Assembly (NCBI RefSeq): GCF_021648855.1
Contig: NZ_JAKJHX010000186.1
Location: forward strand, 1 to 5,751
Length of the DNA: 5,751 bases
DNA from: Tychonema litorale BBK16
GTDB lineage: Bacteria > Cyanobacteriota > Cyanobacteriia > Cyanobacteriales > Microcoleaceae
Reading direction: 5' to 3'
Shown: piece by piece, positions 1 to 5,284 of the stretch
Layout of the letters: each line of letters opens with the position of its first letter
How positions within the stretch are numbered: position 1 is the first letter of the stretch
Made by a program: the position numbers and the translations under genes
Notes under the pieces: model-generated
The model's input: only the letters and a program-made list of their open reading frames with translations
Databases searched by the model: none
What the model was told of the DNA's origin: nothing

Positions 1-61
1 TCAAACTATTCTTTTTTCTAGGTTCAGCGCGCGTTTCGGTGAATCGCTTCTCTTCTGGCGC
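1..61 (-). other. Probable rRNA-operon leader transcript, 5' part
   Basis: This is the sequence transcribed from the promoter at 68-96, running out of the left edge. Read on the minus strand it contains AGCGCC near the start and GCGCT further on, which could pair. It then ends with GAACCTAGAAAAAAGAATAG followed by TTTGA. The last part resembles, from memory, the GAACCTTGAAAACTGAATAG-type leader seen upstream of 16S rRNA genes in cyanobacteria and other bacteria. No rRNA sequence itself is inside the window, so the identity is an inference. A tRNA operon or a strongly expressed protein gene would be the alternatives. Confidence 0.4.
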
Positions 62-67
62 TTTATT

Positions 68-96
68 AATATACTTACTTACCCAGTTCTTGTCAA
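68..96 (-). promoter_or_regulatory. Strong sigma-70-type promoter, leftward
   Basis: On the minus strand the -35 hexamer is TTGACA (plus-strand 91-96, a perfect match). A 17-nt spacer (74-90) follows, and the -10 hexamer is TATATT (68-73, five of six bases). The start point would be near position 61. The sequence just upstream of the -35 (97-120) has a T/A-rich patch that could act as an UP element. The near-consensus strength, and a leader without any start codon and Shine-Dalgarno pair inside the window, fit a stable-RNA operon better than an ordinary gene. Confidence 0.7.
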
Positions 97-396
97 GCGT
101 TTTGGCAAAGTATTTTTTACCTTGTTTGAAGCCTATATAGCGCAAGGGTTTCGGTTTTTGGCTCTGGCTCCGACATCCGCTGGCTGATGCCTCTTTTCAG
201 GAAGGGGTCTTTTTTTTTGGACCAAGGTGGGTTTTTTGGCGGAGATTTTTAGCACATCGGTAGAATGTCTATACACGATGTCGGTGTCTTATATATAGAT
301 GTTCGATCGCAACAACTCTTTCTCTACCTATGGGAACCACGATATACATTGAGTCGCACGACTGATCGAGCTTTAGTGCTGGTCTTCGGTTTGTCC
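97..396. other. Intergenic region with no gene found
   Basis: This 300-bp stretch lies between the end of the kinase gene and the leftward promoter. I see no credible open reading frame, tRNA or convincing terminator in it. It holds a run of nine T (about 209-217), a six-base inverted repeat ACATCG/CGATGT (254-259 and 276-281), a TATATATA stretch near 290-297 and a small palindrome AGTCG-CA-CGACT (352-363) without a T tail. Nothing obvious stops kinase transcription before the leftward promoter. The region may serve as upstream activating DNA for that promoter, but this is inference. Confidence 0.5.
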
Positions 397-2298
397 CTAA
401 ACACCTATATCTAAGAAGTGCAGGTGACTACCTTCATCTGTATTGGTCGCAATCGCCAAGCCTTTATTTCCCCAAGGGACGATCGCCTTGGGTGCAGCAG
501 GGCCACTAAAATTCCCTATTTGAATTCCTTGATTGTTTAACACCACCATCTGACCCCCAACATCCGCCAACACCCATCCCCAATTAGCAACACAAGCAGA
601 CACAGGGAAACTTTCAAGGGGAATTCGCGCTACCTTGAGTGGCCACAATTTCATCAACAACACAGCCGCTTTACCGCCTTGGGGAATTCCCAATAAAGTA
701 TAGGGTTCGGGGGTCAGTAGCACCTGGCCGACGGTCGCCGATAACCGCACAGCACCAACTGCTGTGCCACGACGAGTGTAAACTCTGAAAGTAGTTTGGG
801 GATTTTTTTGTTCGTTGTCTGGCCAAATTACCAAGACGTGTCGCCGATCCAAAAACATTAATTCTGGCAAATAGTGTTCTGGTAAGGGGACAGTAGCGAT
901 CGGCTTGAGGGCTTGTTCCCGATCGCCCGCAGTGCTGTTTGTAGCCAAAGAATAAAAGCGCAGTTCGCCTGGAACAGCGACAGTCAACCAGCGCCCGTCA
1001 CTGTCAATAGCAGCTTTACAAGCATCTGGCCCTTGCCTGAGACCTAAATCCAACAAGCACTGAGGCTCCCAAGATCGATCGTTGAGCCAGTAAAGTTTTT
1101 GAGAAGAAAGGACACAGCAGCCGTGAGATGTTGGCAAAATTCCCCGCACTGTTTCCGGTATTGATACAGAAACTTGGGTTTCTACCGTAAGTAGCTGATT
1201 TCCAGGCCCAGACCACACCTTTACCTCTGTACCCGCAGCAGCGTAGAGATAGGTTTCATTAGCAACTAAAACAGTCAGTGGTGCAGGAAGTATCAGTGGC
1301 TTTGGCTGCGAAAGCGAGTAACCTACAGTCTGAAGTAGATTACTCGCTTTCGCAGATGTTCTTTCGTCTTCGACTTCCAGCTCAGACTCTGTTTCAGACT
1401 TCAGACTTTTGGGTTCCTTCGTTTCTTGGTTTTCCCAAGGAATAATCCAGTCGCCCAATTGCCTGACAGTGGGGTCGTACATTACCAGCCGCAGAGCTTG
1501 AGCCATTTGCGAAGCGCTGACAAAGCGACGGGCTGGCAATTTTTCCAAAGATTTTTTGACTATTGCTTGCAAAGGCTCAGGAATGGCATCAGGAAGTTGC
1601 AAACGTTGATTCAGGTGCGCCCACCTCAAGTCTCCTGGTGTTCCACCAAAAGGCCGATAGCCCATTAGCAACTCAAACAACAGAATTCCCACGGCATATA
1701 TATCTGACATGGGAGAGTAAAGACCATAAAACCGCTCTGGAGCCATGTAAGCGGGGGAGCCTACGGTAGCGTCAGGAGAAATTTCTTGATGCAGACGAGT
1801 GGTACCGATTTCTGGAAGTCGGCGCGCGATGCCAAAGTCCGACAGCCGGGGAGACCAACCTTTCGAGCCTAAAGTTAGGAGGATATTTTCAGGTTTGATG
1901 TCGCAGTGAACTACGCCTCGACGGTGAGCGTAGTCTAATCCGGCTAGCACTCCCATAATGAGCTGCAAACCTTCGAGCAGTCTTAAGGGGCGGTCTTGTT
2001 TGAGCAGGTTGCGAAGGGTTCCTCCCTCGCAGTAGTCCATAACTAAGTATCTGCCTGTAGCTGTGTGTTCTAGGGCTCGGCAGGTGACAATGTTGGGATG
2101 CTGTAAGGTAATCAGGAACCACAGCTCTCGCAAGAATTCGCTAGTTGGGGCTTTTTGATGGCTGAGTTCTTTGAGGGCTACGAGTTGGCTGGTGAGGCGG
2201 GAGTCGTTGGCGGGAGTTTCTCGAACGCTGGCACAATAGACTCGACCAAATTGTCCTTGTCCGACTAGCCCTAAAATACGGTACTTAGAATTTTGCAT
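397..2298 (-). CDS. spkG: Ser/Thr protein kinase, SpkG-like, with beta-rich C-terminal half
   Basis: This encodes a 633-aa eukaryotic-type Ser/Thr kinase. The kinase domain spans about residues 6-272: glycine loop GQGQFG (13-18), ATP lysine K43 in VALKEL, helix-C glutamate E58, catalytic loop HCDIKPEN (131-138, catalytic D133), DFG (154-156) and APE (186-188). The usual HRD arginine is cysteine, so this is a non-RD kinase. A charged, Ser/Glu-rich linker (about 275-335) leads to a C-terminal half of many short beta-like segments, possibly a propeller; no membrane segment is evident. I chose the ATG at 2298 because it sits directly before YRILGLVGQG; a longer frame begins at a TTG at 2364 but adds 22 unlikely residues. 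In Synechocystis 6803 SpkG (Slr0152) is required for phosphorylation of ferredoxin Fed5 (Slr0148), and a Fed5-like gene lies just across the divergent promoter here. The kinase call is firm; the SpkG name rests on context. Confidence 0.85.
   Translation of the reverse strand: MQNSKYRILGLVGQGQFGRVYCASVRETPANDSRLTSQLVALKELSHQKAPTSEFLRELWFLITLQHPNIVTCRALEHTATGRYLVMDYCEGGTLRNLLKQDRPLRLLEGLQLIMGVLAGLDYAHRRGVVHCDIKPENILLTLGSKGWSPRLSDFGIARRLPEIGTTRLHQEISPDATVGSPAYMAPERFYGLYSPMSDIYAVGILLFELLMGYRPFGGTPGDLRWAHLNQRLQLPDAIPEPLQAIVKKSLEKLPARRFVSASQMAQALRLVMYDPTVRQLGDWIIPWENQETKEPKSLKSETESELEVEDERTSAKASNLLQTVGYSLSQPKPLILPAPLTVLVANETYLYAAAGTEVKVWSGPGNQLLTVETQVSVSIPETVRGILPTSHGCCVLSSQKLYWLNDRSWEPQCLLDLGLRQGPDACKAAIDSDGRWLTVAVPGELRFYSLATNSTAGDREQALKPIATVPLPEHYLPELMFLDRRHVLVIWPDNEQKNPQTTFRVYTRRGTAVGAVRLSATVGQVLLTPEPYTLLGIPQGGKAAVLLMKLWPLKVARIPLESFPVSACVANWGWVLADVGGQMVVLNNQGIQIGNFSGPAAPKAIVPWGNKGLAIATNTDEGSHLHFLDIGV
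1306..1355. repeat. 50-nt palindrome inside the kinase linker
   Basis: CTGCGAAAGCGAGTAA (1306-1321) is exactly mirrored by its reverse complement at 1340-1355. After one C/A mismatch, CTAC (1323-1326) pairs with GTAG (1335-1338), leaving an 8-nt loop. The whole element stays in frame and encodes linker residues around SAKASNLLQ and GYSLSQ, between the kinase domain and the C-terminal half. It looks like a palindromic repeat inserted into a tolerant linker, or an mRNA hairpin kept within the gene. Confidence 0.85.
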
Positions 2299-2305
2299 CG
2301 GTCTA

Positions 2306-2334
2306 ATTATAGATAAAGCTTGAGCTAGTATTAA
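2306..2334 (-). promoter_or_regulatory. Candidate kinase promoter, possibly leaderless
   Basis: On the minus strand there is a perfect TATAAT (plus 2306-2311). With a 17-nt spacer it is preceded by TTAATA (2329-2334, four of six matches to TTGACA). Only seven bases separate TATAAT from the kinase ATG at 2298, so transcription would begin at or next to the start codon and give a leaderless message. No Shine-Dalgarno sequence precedes this ATG, which agrees with that. Confidence 0.45.
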
Positions 2335-2353
2335 AGTATGTAAAGAATTCTGA

Positions 2354-2369
2354 CAAAATTCCAATTTTG
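2354..2369. promoter_or_regulatory. Perfect 16-bp operator-like inverted repeat
   Basis: CAAAATT-CC-AATTTTG is a 7-bp inverted repeat with a 2-bp centre. It lies 21 bp before the ATG of the 102-aa gene and 56 bp upstream of the kinase ATG, inside the 92-bp divergent region. The symmetry and location would suit a dimeric regulator controlling one or both units. No known consensus is recognised, and A/T-rich palindromes can occur by chance. Confidence 0.35.
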
Positions 2370-2390
2370 AATCGATCGCCAGGTACTGCT

Positions 2391-2699
2391 ATGTTATCTC
2401 AGGTTCAGTCTCAGCCGACTAAAAGCGATCGCACAGTCGCACCTACTAAAATCCTGGAGTCTCGCATCCAGTATAAATCTTGCCGGATTCGAGTGCCGGA
2501 TTTGACACAGCCTGTGGCTGCTATTTTAGTCGATCGCGAGTATTACAGCTTTTTTAAGGCTCTCAAAGAACCGGAGAAAGTTTTAGCGATTGTGGCTAAG
2601 CTGGGCAATAGCGGCGACTCAACAGCCATTACCAAAACTGGGAGCGGTTATGCAATCTGGGTTATGGAACCAGAAGCCGATGTTGTTTTGCCATCTTAA
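2391..2699 (+). CDS. Unrecognised 102-aa protein, first gene of the ferredoxin unit
   Basis: I do not recognise this protein. From the ATG at 2391 it is 102 aa. It has a polar, Ser/Gln/Thr-rich N-terminus (about residues 1-25), then a compact part with alternating beta-like segments (YKSCRIRVPDL, AAILVDREYYSFF, VLAIVAKLG, GYAIWVMEPEADVVL). One cysteine is present, with no membrane segment or signal peptide. The frame can be extended to a TTG at 2367, but that start overlaps the palindrome at 2354-2369 and lacks a ribosome site, so the ATG is preferred; even there only a weak AGG (2381-2383) precedes it. It lies 39 bp before the ferredoxin gene on the same strand and is probably co-transcribed, which suggests a role with the ferredoxin or the nearby kinase. 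That role is inference. It contains the only perfect HIP1 site noticed. Confidence 0.8.
   Translation: MLSQVQSQPTKSDRTVAPTKILESRIQYKSCRIRVPDLTQPVAAILVDREYYSFFKALKEPEKVLAIVAKLGNSGDSTAITKTGSGYAIWVMEPEADVVLPS
2425..2432. repeat. HIP1 octamer
   Basis: A perfect GCGATCGC lies inside the 102-aa gene. This octamer is highly over-represented in many cyanobacterial genomes. Several 6- and 7-base relatives (CGATCGC) occur elsewhere in the window. It is useful here mainly as a marker of cyanobacterial origin. Confidence 0.9.
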
Positions 2700-2738
2700 G
2701 TGTTCTAAATACTCAACTTGACAGGATGAAAAATCAAT

Positions 2739-3221
2739 ATGGTTAAAATTATTAGACTAGATCCAATTGCCGAAGAAATGGCAGTCGAAACGCGATCGAA
2801 CATCCTGTCTGCCTTACTTTCCAAAGACTTAGACGTCCTCAAAGAATGCGGAGGCAGGGGGATGTGTGCTACCTGCCACGTCTACATTAAAGAAGGCATG
2901 GAAGGATTGTCTGACATGAACCGTCGGGAGAGGAGGACACTGGAGGTCATTACAACAGCTAAAGCCAATTCACGGCTGGCTTGTCAGGCTGAAATTATGG
3001 GCGAAGGCGTAGTTGTGCAGATACCTGCGGGGATGTACATCAATGCTATTGAAAATGTGGAATCTCTGATTGGTCGTCGGGCTCAGCAAGATTTGCTGCA
3101 CCCAATTACGGGCCAAGTAGTTGTCGAATCTGGAAAATTGATTACTCGTTCCATTGTCACTCAGCTCAATGAAACACGGTTCCAAGTAGGACAGTATTTA
3201 GTTCGCACTAAAGAAGCTTAA
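2739..3221 (+). CDS. [2Fe-2S] ferredoxin, Fed5/Slr0148-like, with C-terminal extension
   Basis: This encodes a 160-aa soluble electron carrier. The cluster ligands are visible as C37-x5-C43-x2-C46 (CGGRGMCATC) and C82 in LACQ. CX5CX2C resembles the adrenodoxin/Isc spacing and differs from the CX4CX2C of the photosynthetic PetF ferredoxins. The [2Fe-2S] fold takes up about residues 1-100. The rest, from about GMYINAIE to the end, is an extension with no motif I recognise. Synechocystis Fed5 (Slr0148) belongs to the Pap cluster linked to photosystem II assembly, and its phosphorylation needs SpkG. My recollection, unverified, is that Thr18 and Thr72 are the modified residues; threonines occur at both positions here. 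AGGA (2723-2726) lies 12 nt before the ATG, a rather long gap. The gene follows the 102-aa gene by 39 bp and is followed closely by the phycobilisome-domain gene. Confidence 0.9.
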   Translation: MVKIIRLDPIAEEMAVETRSNILSALLSKDLDVLKECGGRGMCATCHVYIKEGMEGLSDMNRRERRTLEVITTAKANSRLACQAEIMGEGVVVQIPAGMYINAIENVESLIGRRAQQDLLHPITGQVVVESGKLITRSIVTQLNETRFQVGQYLVRTKEA

Positions 3222-3258
3222 AACTGATATGTTGGTATTAAAATACAAAAAAAATCTT

Positions 3259-3729
3259 ATGTTGAGTCAACTTGCGCGTTTGAGTATGGAAGCTGATGGA
3301 CGCTATGCCTCCGCAGCCGAACTTCAATTTTTGAAAGACTATTTTCAGTCTTTGAACCACCGCATGAGTGCTTATAAAAAAATTCAAGCCTCTGAAAAAG
3401 AAATTATTCGCCAAGTGGAAGCGCAAATGCAGTCTTTAGACCCCAGTTTATTTCGGCGGGGGTCTCAAGACGTAACGGCAAAATGGCGAGTAGATGCTTT
3501 GCGGGTGTTGCGGCATTCGGCAGCAGCACTACTGATTAATGATACTGAACGGTTGCGCGATCGACTGTTACTTTGGTTCCAAACTATTTTGGGAGCTTTT
3601 CAAGCTAAAAATAGTTCTTCTGTGACCTACGATGTCATGAAAAAGGTGATCAAACAACATCTCACTGCTGAAGAAGCCAATTTATTTGTGCCAATTCTGG
3701 ACATTGATCGCAGTATATTGGGCAAATAG
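3259..3729 (+). CDS. Phycobilisome-domain protein without bilin cysteine, Slr0149-like
   Basis: This 156-aa helical protein follows the pattern of allophycocyanin subunits: EADGRYAS..EL (about 11-22) matches the NADAEARYLSPGEL region of ApcA, and the AKWRVDALRVLRHSAAALL helix matches the chromophore-attachment helix. At the place of the bilin-binding cysteine there is alanine (A80), and the protein has no cysteine at all, so covalent bilin attachment is impossible. It probably acts as an assembly or binding factor; non-covalent pigment binding cannot be excluded. I prefer the ATG at 3259 because it puts the start within a residue of the ApcA start. An in-frame ATG at 3229, seven bases after the ferredoxin stop, would add ten residues; neither start has a Shine-Dalgarno. 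Its position after the ferredoxin gene is that of slr0149 in Synechocystis. It shares a clear motif with the 161-aa protein at 4744-5229. Confidence 0.85.
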   Translation: MLSQLARLSMEADGRYASAAELQFLKDYFQSLNHRMSAYKKIQASEKEIIRQVEAQMQSLDPSLFRRGSQDVTAKWRVDALRVLRHSAAALLINDTERLRDRLLLWFQTILGAFQAKNSSSVTYDVMKKVIKQHLTAEEANLFVPILDIDRSILGK

Positions 3730-3802
3730 TCAATACAAAAAAGCTTCATCAAGTAGGTAAACTTCGCTGAGGTTCGCTATGTGAGATACCCTAAGCTGTG
3801 GA

Positions 3803-3907
3803 GCATTTAAACCACTAACTATCCACGTAGGGTGCGTCAGCTAGAACACTGACTATACATGGGAAACGCCTTAAAACTGACGCACCCTACAATACCATTT
3901 TAAATGC
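3803..3907. repeat. Nested inverted-repeat element, MITE-like, between convergent genes
   Basis: The inner arms GTAGGGTGCGTCAG (3827-3840) and CTGACGCACCCTAC (3877-3890) are perfect 14-bp reverse complements around a 36-nt centre. The outer arms GCATTTAAA (3803-3811) and TTTAAATGC (3899-3907) are a perfect 9-bp pair. A local alternative hairpin can form from GTCAG (3836-3840) and CTGAC (3849-3853), competing with the long stem. GTAGGGTGCGT-type palindromes are common dispersed repeats in cyanobacteria. The element has no coding capacity and no clear target duplication. Lying between convergent genes, it may also help end transcription from both sides. Confidence 0.75.
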
Positions 3908-3956
3908 GTAACAGCTTACTTATTTAAAGAGTCGAGTATCTGGGTATTCTGTTAAG

Positions 3957-4619
3957 TCAGTTTTTTTGACAAAGCTGACTCATAATGGTTTGGTGATCTT
4001 GTCCTTCTTGGAGCATAGAATCTGCTGGTTGGAGCCGATCGCGCAAACCTAAAATAAAACGGTTATAATCAGAACCGAGGGATTCGCAGGAAGTTTGCAG
4101 ACAGTGAAGTTCTCTACCTGTAAGTTGAGTAAAGAAGGAACTTAAGATGCCTGCTTCTAGAAAACACGCTGGTAGCTTAGACTTAGGGGCTGTTTTAGCA
4201 AAGAGAGAGTTGGCAATTTTTACTACTAAAAATCCCTGTTCAGAATAGCTGGAGTCAAGTTCAAATGTTCCCCACCCATGAGTTTTCCAGCACTGTTGTA
4301 AGCACTGAATAAATTCTACCATTTCCATTTCTGAAACTGGCTGGTCGTAGTATTCGCTGACTTCTTCGCAAAAACGCACGTAGAAGTTTTTGCCCCACCA
4401 GCGACCGCAGTTGAATAGCACTAGGCGGGAAGCTTGACCTGTTTCTTGTTCTAAACCGATATAAATAGCTTGTATCAGTGTTTGTGGAAGCGCTATGAGC
4501 CGATCGCCCCGGCGATTTTCGAGCAAGCCTAGTTCCAGGTCTCCTCTGACGTAAGCATCGCTGGCAAAGTAGTTTCCTGGAAGTCGGGGCTGTTTGAGTA
4601 AGTCGGCTATATTAATCAT
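3957..4619 (-). CDS. V4R-domain protein, Slr0147-like
   Basis: This 220-aa soluble protein carries a C-terminal V4R (4-vinyl-reductase-like) domain: FLEAGILSSFFTQLTGREL (153-171), then LQTSCESLG (174-182) and NRFILG (186-191). V4R domains bind small hydrophobic ligands, and the family includes BchJ of bacteriochlorophyll synthesis. Synechocystis Slr0144 and Slr0147 are the V4R proteins of the Pap cluster and have been proposed to bind tetrapyrroles. The usual E-x2-C...C-x-F signature is altered: C178 and F188 remain, but glutamine (Q175) stands for Glu and asparagine (N186) for the second Cys. The N-terminal part contains an aromatic stretch CGRWWGKNFY (71-80). It is the last gene of the minus-strand unit, 124 bp after the gene at 4744-5229. 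Its ATG directly abuts a 7-bp tandem repeat, so there is no normal ribosome site. Family assignment is good; function is inference. Confidence 0.8.
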   Translation of the reverse strand: MINIADLLKQPRLPGNYFASDAYVRGDLELGLLENRRGDRLIALPQTLIQAIYIGLEQETGQASRLVLFNCGRWWGKNFYVRFCEEVSEYYDQPVSEMEMVEFIQCLQQCWKTHGWGTFELDSSYSEQGFLVVKIANSLFAKTAPKSKLPACFLEAGILSSFFTQLTGRELHCLQTSCESLGSDYNRFILGLRDRLQPADSMLQEGQDHQTIMSQLCQKN

Positions 4620-4681
4620 TGGTTATTGGTTATTGGTTATTGGTTATTGGTTATTGGTTATTGGTTATTGGTTATTGGTTA
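4619..4681. repeat. Nine perfect tandem copies of a 7-bp unit
   Basis: Nine exact TTGGTTA units run without interruption (63 bp). On the coding strand of the V4R gene they read TAACCAA, and the last A of the array is the A of the ATG, so the array forms the whole region immediately before translation. Heptameric tandem repeats (STRR-type) are known from cyanobacteria. There are no spacers, so this is not a CRISPR array. Copy number is likely to vary by slippage and would change the distance between V4R and the upstream gene. Confidence 0.97.
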
Positions 4682-4698
4682 TCTAAATTAACCAATAA
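4672..4698. repeat. Perfect 10-bp stem-loop beside the heptamer array
   Basis: TTATTGGTTA (4672-4681) and TAACCAATAA (4689-4698) are perfect reverse complements with a 7-nt loop. In effect one inverted copy of the repeat faces the array, so any of the nine units could pair with it. No T-run follows, so it is not a classic terminator. More diffuse AACAA/AACTA repeats continue to about 4730. Confidence 0.75.
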
Positions 4699-4743
4699 AC
4701 AATTAACAACTAACAAATAACTAATCCAACAGAAATAGAGCAG

Positions 4744-5229
4744 TTACTTGTTCTCTAATTCTTGATTAGGCATACCAATAATAAGTGACTGTGCTTGGTC
4801 TAAAAATGGCTGTAATATAGCCCGTGCTTGCTCGGAAAGCAATTCTTTAATCCTAGTTTGTAGGAGATGGCAAACAGTTGCTTCGATTTTGTGACTTTGG
4901 TGGGCTTCAACTATCCCAGAAAGCCAGTCTAGGAGGCGCTGTTCTAGAAAAATGCGATCGTTCAGCAGCATTGCCATAGCGCAGTATCGCAAGACTAATA
5001 GCCAATGTTTGAGAGATCTTTCTAGGATTTCTTGTTTTTCATCTGGGAAGGTTTCTTGTAGCTTATTGGCTACTGGCTGAAAGATAGTTTCTTCCTTGTC
5101 TCGTAAAAATTCGTAAATTTTTAAGCGCTGTGAGAGGGTTGCAGCTTGACGCTTAAAGGCTAGGATTTCTTCGGCTTTTAGAAAGCGATTTTCTGCCTGA
5201 TCTAGAAGTGCTTCAATCTCAGGGTGCAT
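4744..5229 (-). CDS. Second bilin-cysteine-less phycobilisome-domain protein, Slr0146-like
   Basis: This 161-aa all-helical protein is a diverged relative of the protein at 3259-3729. Both contain VLR-[HY]-[SC]-A-x-A-x-L-[LI]-[NL]-ND followed by L-x2-RLL-x-W-x3-I-x2-A-x-Q, here from V79 to Q111. The start also fits the phycobilisome fold, with AENRF (12-16) where phycobiliproteins have AxxRY. The position of the chromophore cysteine is tryptophan (W76). Cysteines occur only at 83 and 120, neither aligned with the attachment site. I chose the ATG at 5229. The frame is open up to a TTG at 5298 that would overlap the previous gene, but the extra 23 residues include translated repeat sequence. 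No Shine-Dalgarno precedes the ATG. It lies 55 bp after the 89-aa gene and before the V4R gene, the slr0145-slr0146-slr0147 order. A role in photosystem assembly is inferred from that. Confidence 0.78.
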   Translation of the reverse strand: MHPEIEALLDQAENRFLKAEEILAFKRQAATLSQRLKIYEFLRDKEETIFQPVANKLQETFPDEKQEILERSLKHWLLVLRYCAMAMLLNDRIFLEQRLLDWLSGIVEAHQSHKIEATVCHLLQTRIKELLSEQARAILQPFLDQAQSLIIGMPNQELENK

Positions 5230-5243
5230 GATTTTAAGTAAGT

Positions 5244-5271
5244 GGTAGAAGGTAGAAGATGGAAGGAAAGA
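5244..5271. repeat. Short degenerate heptamer repeat
   Basis: Two perfect GGTAGAA units (5244-5250 and 5251-5257) are followed by decaying copies (GATGGAA, then GGAAAGA). They fill part of the 55-bp gap between the 89-aa and 161-aa genes. This is a different sequence from the TTGGTTA array but has the same 7-bp period. Confidence 0.6.
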
Positions 5272-5284
5272 AGCCCTGTATATA

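Noticed and set aside
200..225. Hairpin GGTC/GACC around the nine-T run as a plus-strand terminator
   Set aside because: The stem is only four base pairs, the T-run is in the loop and not after the stem, and no plus-strand gene lies upstream in the window.
352..405. Terminator for the kinase gene
   Set aside because: The palindrome at 352-363 and the weak GTTT/AAAC pair around 389-403 are short and neither is followed by a T-run on the minus strand.
1016..2122. Open frames on either strand inside the kinase gene (for example minus 1016-1216 and 1889-2122, plus 1426-1769)
   Set aside because: They are shadows of a kinase frame with clear catalytic motifs. None has a ribosome site or recognisable protein features.
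2299..2364. Longer kinase start at TTG 2364, adding 22 residues
   Set aside because: The extra residues do not look like kinase sequence, the start is a TTG without a ribosome site, and the TATAAT lies inside this extension.
2718..2749. TTGACA at 2718-2723 as a separate ferredoxin promoter
   Set aside because: The only -10-like hexamer (TAAAAT, 2744-2749) is 20 nt away and lies inside the coding sequence, so it could not start a normal message for this gene.
2970..3426. Minus-strand open frames opposite the ferredoxin and phycobilisome-domain genes
   Set aside because: The plus-strand frames carry cluster-ligand cysteines and family motifs; the antisense frames have neither motif nor ribosome site.
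4619..4681. CRISPR array
   Set aside because: The 7-bp units are perfectly contiguous with no spacers, far shorter than CRISPR repeats.
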